Shown in pieces: positions 5,331 to 6,345 of a stretch of DNA of 6,345 nt (position 1 is the stretch's first letter; every line of letters starts with the position of its first letter). Below the pieces are notes generated by a model. It was not told the DNA's origin. It was given only the letters and a program-made list of their open reading frames with translations, and did no database searches. Source of the stretch: Sulfurimonas sp. (lineage in GTDB: Bacteria; Campylobacterota; Campylobacteria; Campylobacterales; Sulfurimonadaceae); NCBI GenBank assembly GCA_015663215.1, contig DQSP01000233.1, forward strand, positions 1-6,345, written 5' to 3'. The position numbers were made by a program, and so were the translations under genes.

Positions 5331-6345
5331 GACTTTATCAAGAGCCTCTTTGAGTTTTATAGCTTGAGAGTGCTCTTTGACATCATGCACTCTGAGTATA
5401 GAAGCACCATTTTTGAGTGCTTCAAGATGGAGTGTAATTGTTCCACCTAACCTCTCTTTTACTTCTACTTTATTATCAACACTTGCTATCATTGACTTTC
5501 TAGAAGCACCTACTAAAAGAGGTTTTCCTAAACTCATAAAATGTTCTAAATGTTTTATAAGCATAAGATTATCTTCTAAAGTTTTTCCAAATCCAATTCC
5601 TACATCTAATATGATATTTTGGATGCCAAAAGATTCAGCTTTTTTAACTCTTTCTTCTAAAAAGAGATACACATCATCTAAGATATTACAGTACTCTGGA
5701 TTATCTTGCATTGTTTGAGGTGAGCCTTGCATATGCATTATGACTACACTTGCATTATATGTAGCACAAAGTTTACAGACCTCATCGTTTAATAAACCTG
5801 TAATATCATTCACGATTTTAAAGCCTGCATTTAACGCATACTCAATTACCTCAGGTTCATAACTATCTATACTGAAGTCCACGATTTCATATAACTTCTT
5901 CGCTTTAATAATATCTAATATAGGTGTCACACGAGAGAGTTCTTCCTCAACACTTACTTCTTTTGCATTAGGAGCAGAAGAGACACCACCTATATCTATA
6001 ATAGTTGCACCCTCTTCTATCATAGTCATAATTTTTTCTATCGCACCTGTACTACTAAAACGGCTACTTGAATAAAAACTATCATCATTGGCATTAATAA
6101 TTCCCATGACAGCTATAGCTTCTGGTTTTTTTACACAAACTATTGTTTTTAACTTGTGTGCTAACTCTTTTAAACCAAAAGGTTGTGCTAACTCTTTTCT
6201 TGCTAAGGTTTTAAGTTGCGCTGTTGTGGCTATTAGAAGACAATCGACAGTAGGAGTTTTTGCGAGAACTGTCCCCCTAGGAACAGCTAAGTCAGCACCA
6301 ATAGAGAGTGCATCTTGTTTTAAAATATTTGCACCACCGACATTA
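5328..6345 (-). CDS. folP: Dihydropteroate synthase FolP, 5' end beyond the window
   Basis: Joins 6-hydroxymethyl-dihydropterin diphosphate to p-aminobenzoate in folate synthesis; the sulfonamide target. From Met 6107 inward the DHPS core is MGIINANDDSF, DIGGVSSAPNA, SIDS, NDITG, MHMQGSPQTMQ, DVGIGFGK, GASRKS and RVHDV, the last five matching family motifs well. ATG 6107 is not the true start: 79 further codons are open without a stop to 6344. They include ANILKQDALSIGADLAVPRG and LAQPFGLKELA, which I recall from the N-terminal extension of Campylobacterota FolP (about 380-400 residues). The gene is therefore partial, with 338 residues visible. Departures from the common motif forms are NANDDSF for NVTPDSF, SSAP for STRP (the loop Arg is Ala), and DVG for DPG. 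It converges on the transporter with a 2-bp gap. Confidence 0.95.
   Translation of the reverse strand, partial: NVGGANILKQDALSIGADLAVPRGTVLAKTPTVDCLLIATTAQLKTLARKELAQPFGLKELAHKLKTIVCVKKPEAIAVMGIINANDDSFYSSSRFSSTGAIEKIMTMIEEGATIIDIGGVSSAPNAKEVSVEEELSRVTPILDIIKAKKLYEIVDFSIDSYEPEVIEYALNAGFKIVNDITGLLNDEVCKLCATYNASVVIMHMQGSPQTMQDNPEYCNILDDVYLFLEERVKKAESFGIQNIILDVGIGFGKTLEDNLMLIKHLEHFMSLGKPLLVGASRKSMIASVDNKVEVKERLGGTITLHLEALKNGASILRVHDVKEHSQAIKLKEALDKV

Noticed and set aside
5377..5718. 113-codon plus-strand ORF opposite folP
   Set aside because: The minus strand encodes unmistakable DHPS motifs here; the opposite frame is a by-product.

Overview
The window looks like chromosomal DNA of a Campylobacterota (epsilonproteobacterial) bacterium, most likely a Sulfurimonas-like free-living species. 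This is inferred from three things: the AT-rich composition, tightly packed genes with small overlaps, and a dihydropteroate synthase carrying the long N-terminal extension I associate with Campylobacter, Helicobacter and Sulfurimonas. No mobile element, CRISPR array, tRNA or rRNA was seen.

Layout. Positions 1-323 hold no convincing gene. They contain a terminator-like hairpin (46-83), a strong bulged hairpin (169-191), and an extremely AT-rich stretch with three direct copies plus one inverted copy of ATACAT(T/C) upstream of a TATAAT box. Next come two coupled small genes: an HTH regulator (324-572) and a basic 77-residue protein of unknown function (569-802). The nucleoid protein HU follows (878-1162) and ends at a good rho-independent terminator (1171-1200).

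From 1209 to 5325 four plus-strand genes overlap or nearly touch and probably form one operon. They are a NERD-like nuclease domain joined to a degenerate superfamily 1 helicase-like ATPase, methionine sulfoxide reductase B, a lipoprotein cyclophilin-type peptidyl-prolyl isomerase, and a PiT-family phosphate transporter. MsrB and the isomerase share a protein repair/folding theme; the nuclease-ATPase and the transporter have no obvious link to it.

The window ends with folP on the minus strand, convergent with the transporter and separated from it by 2 bp. Its frame stays open past the ATG at 6107 to the window edge, so the gene is partial at its 5' end.

Most of the window is ordinary housekeeping DNA. 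The parts most worth a second look are the HTH/small-protein pair with its upstream symmetric repeats, and the NERD-ATPase protein whose helicase motifs are altered at key residues.
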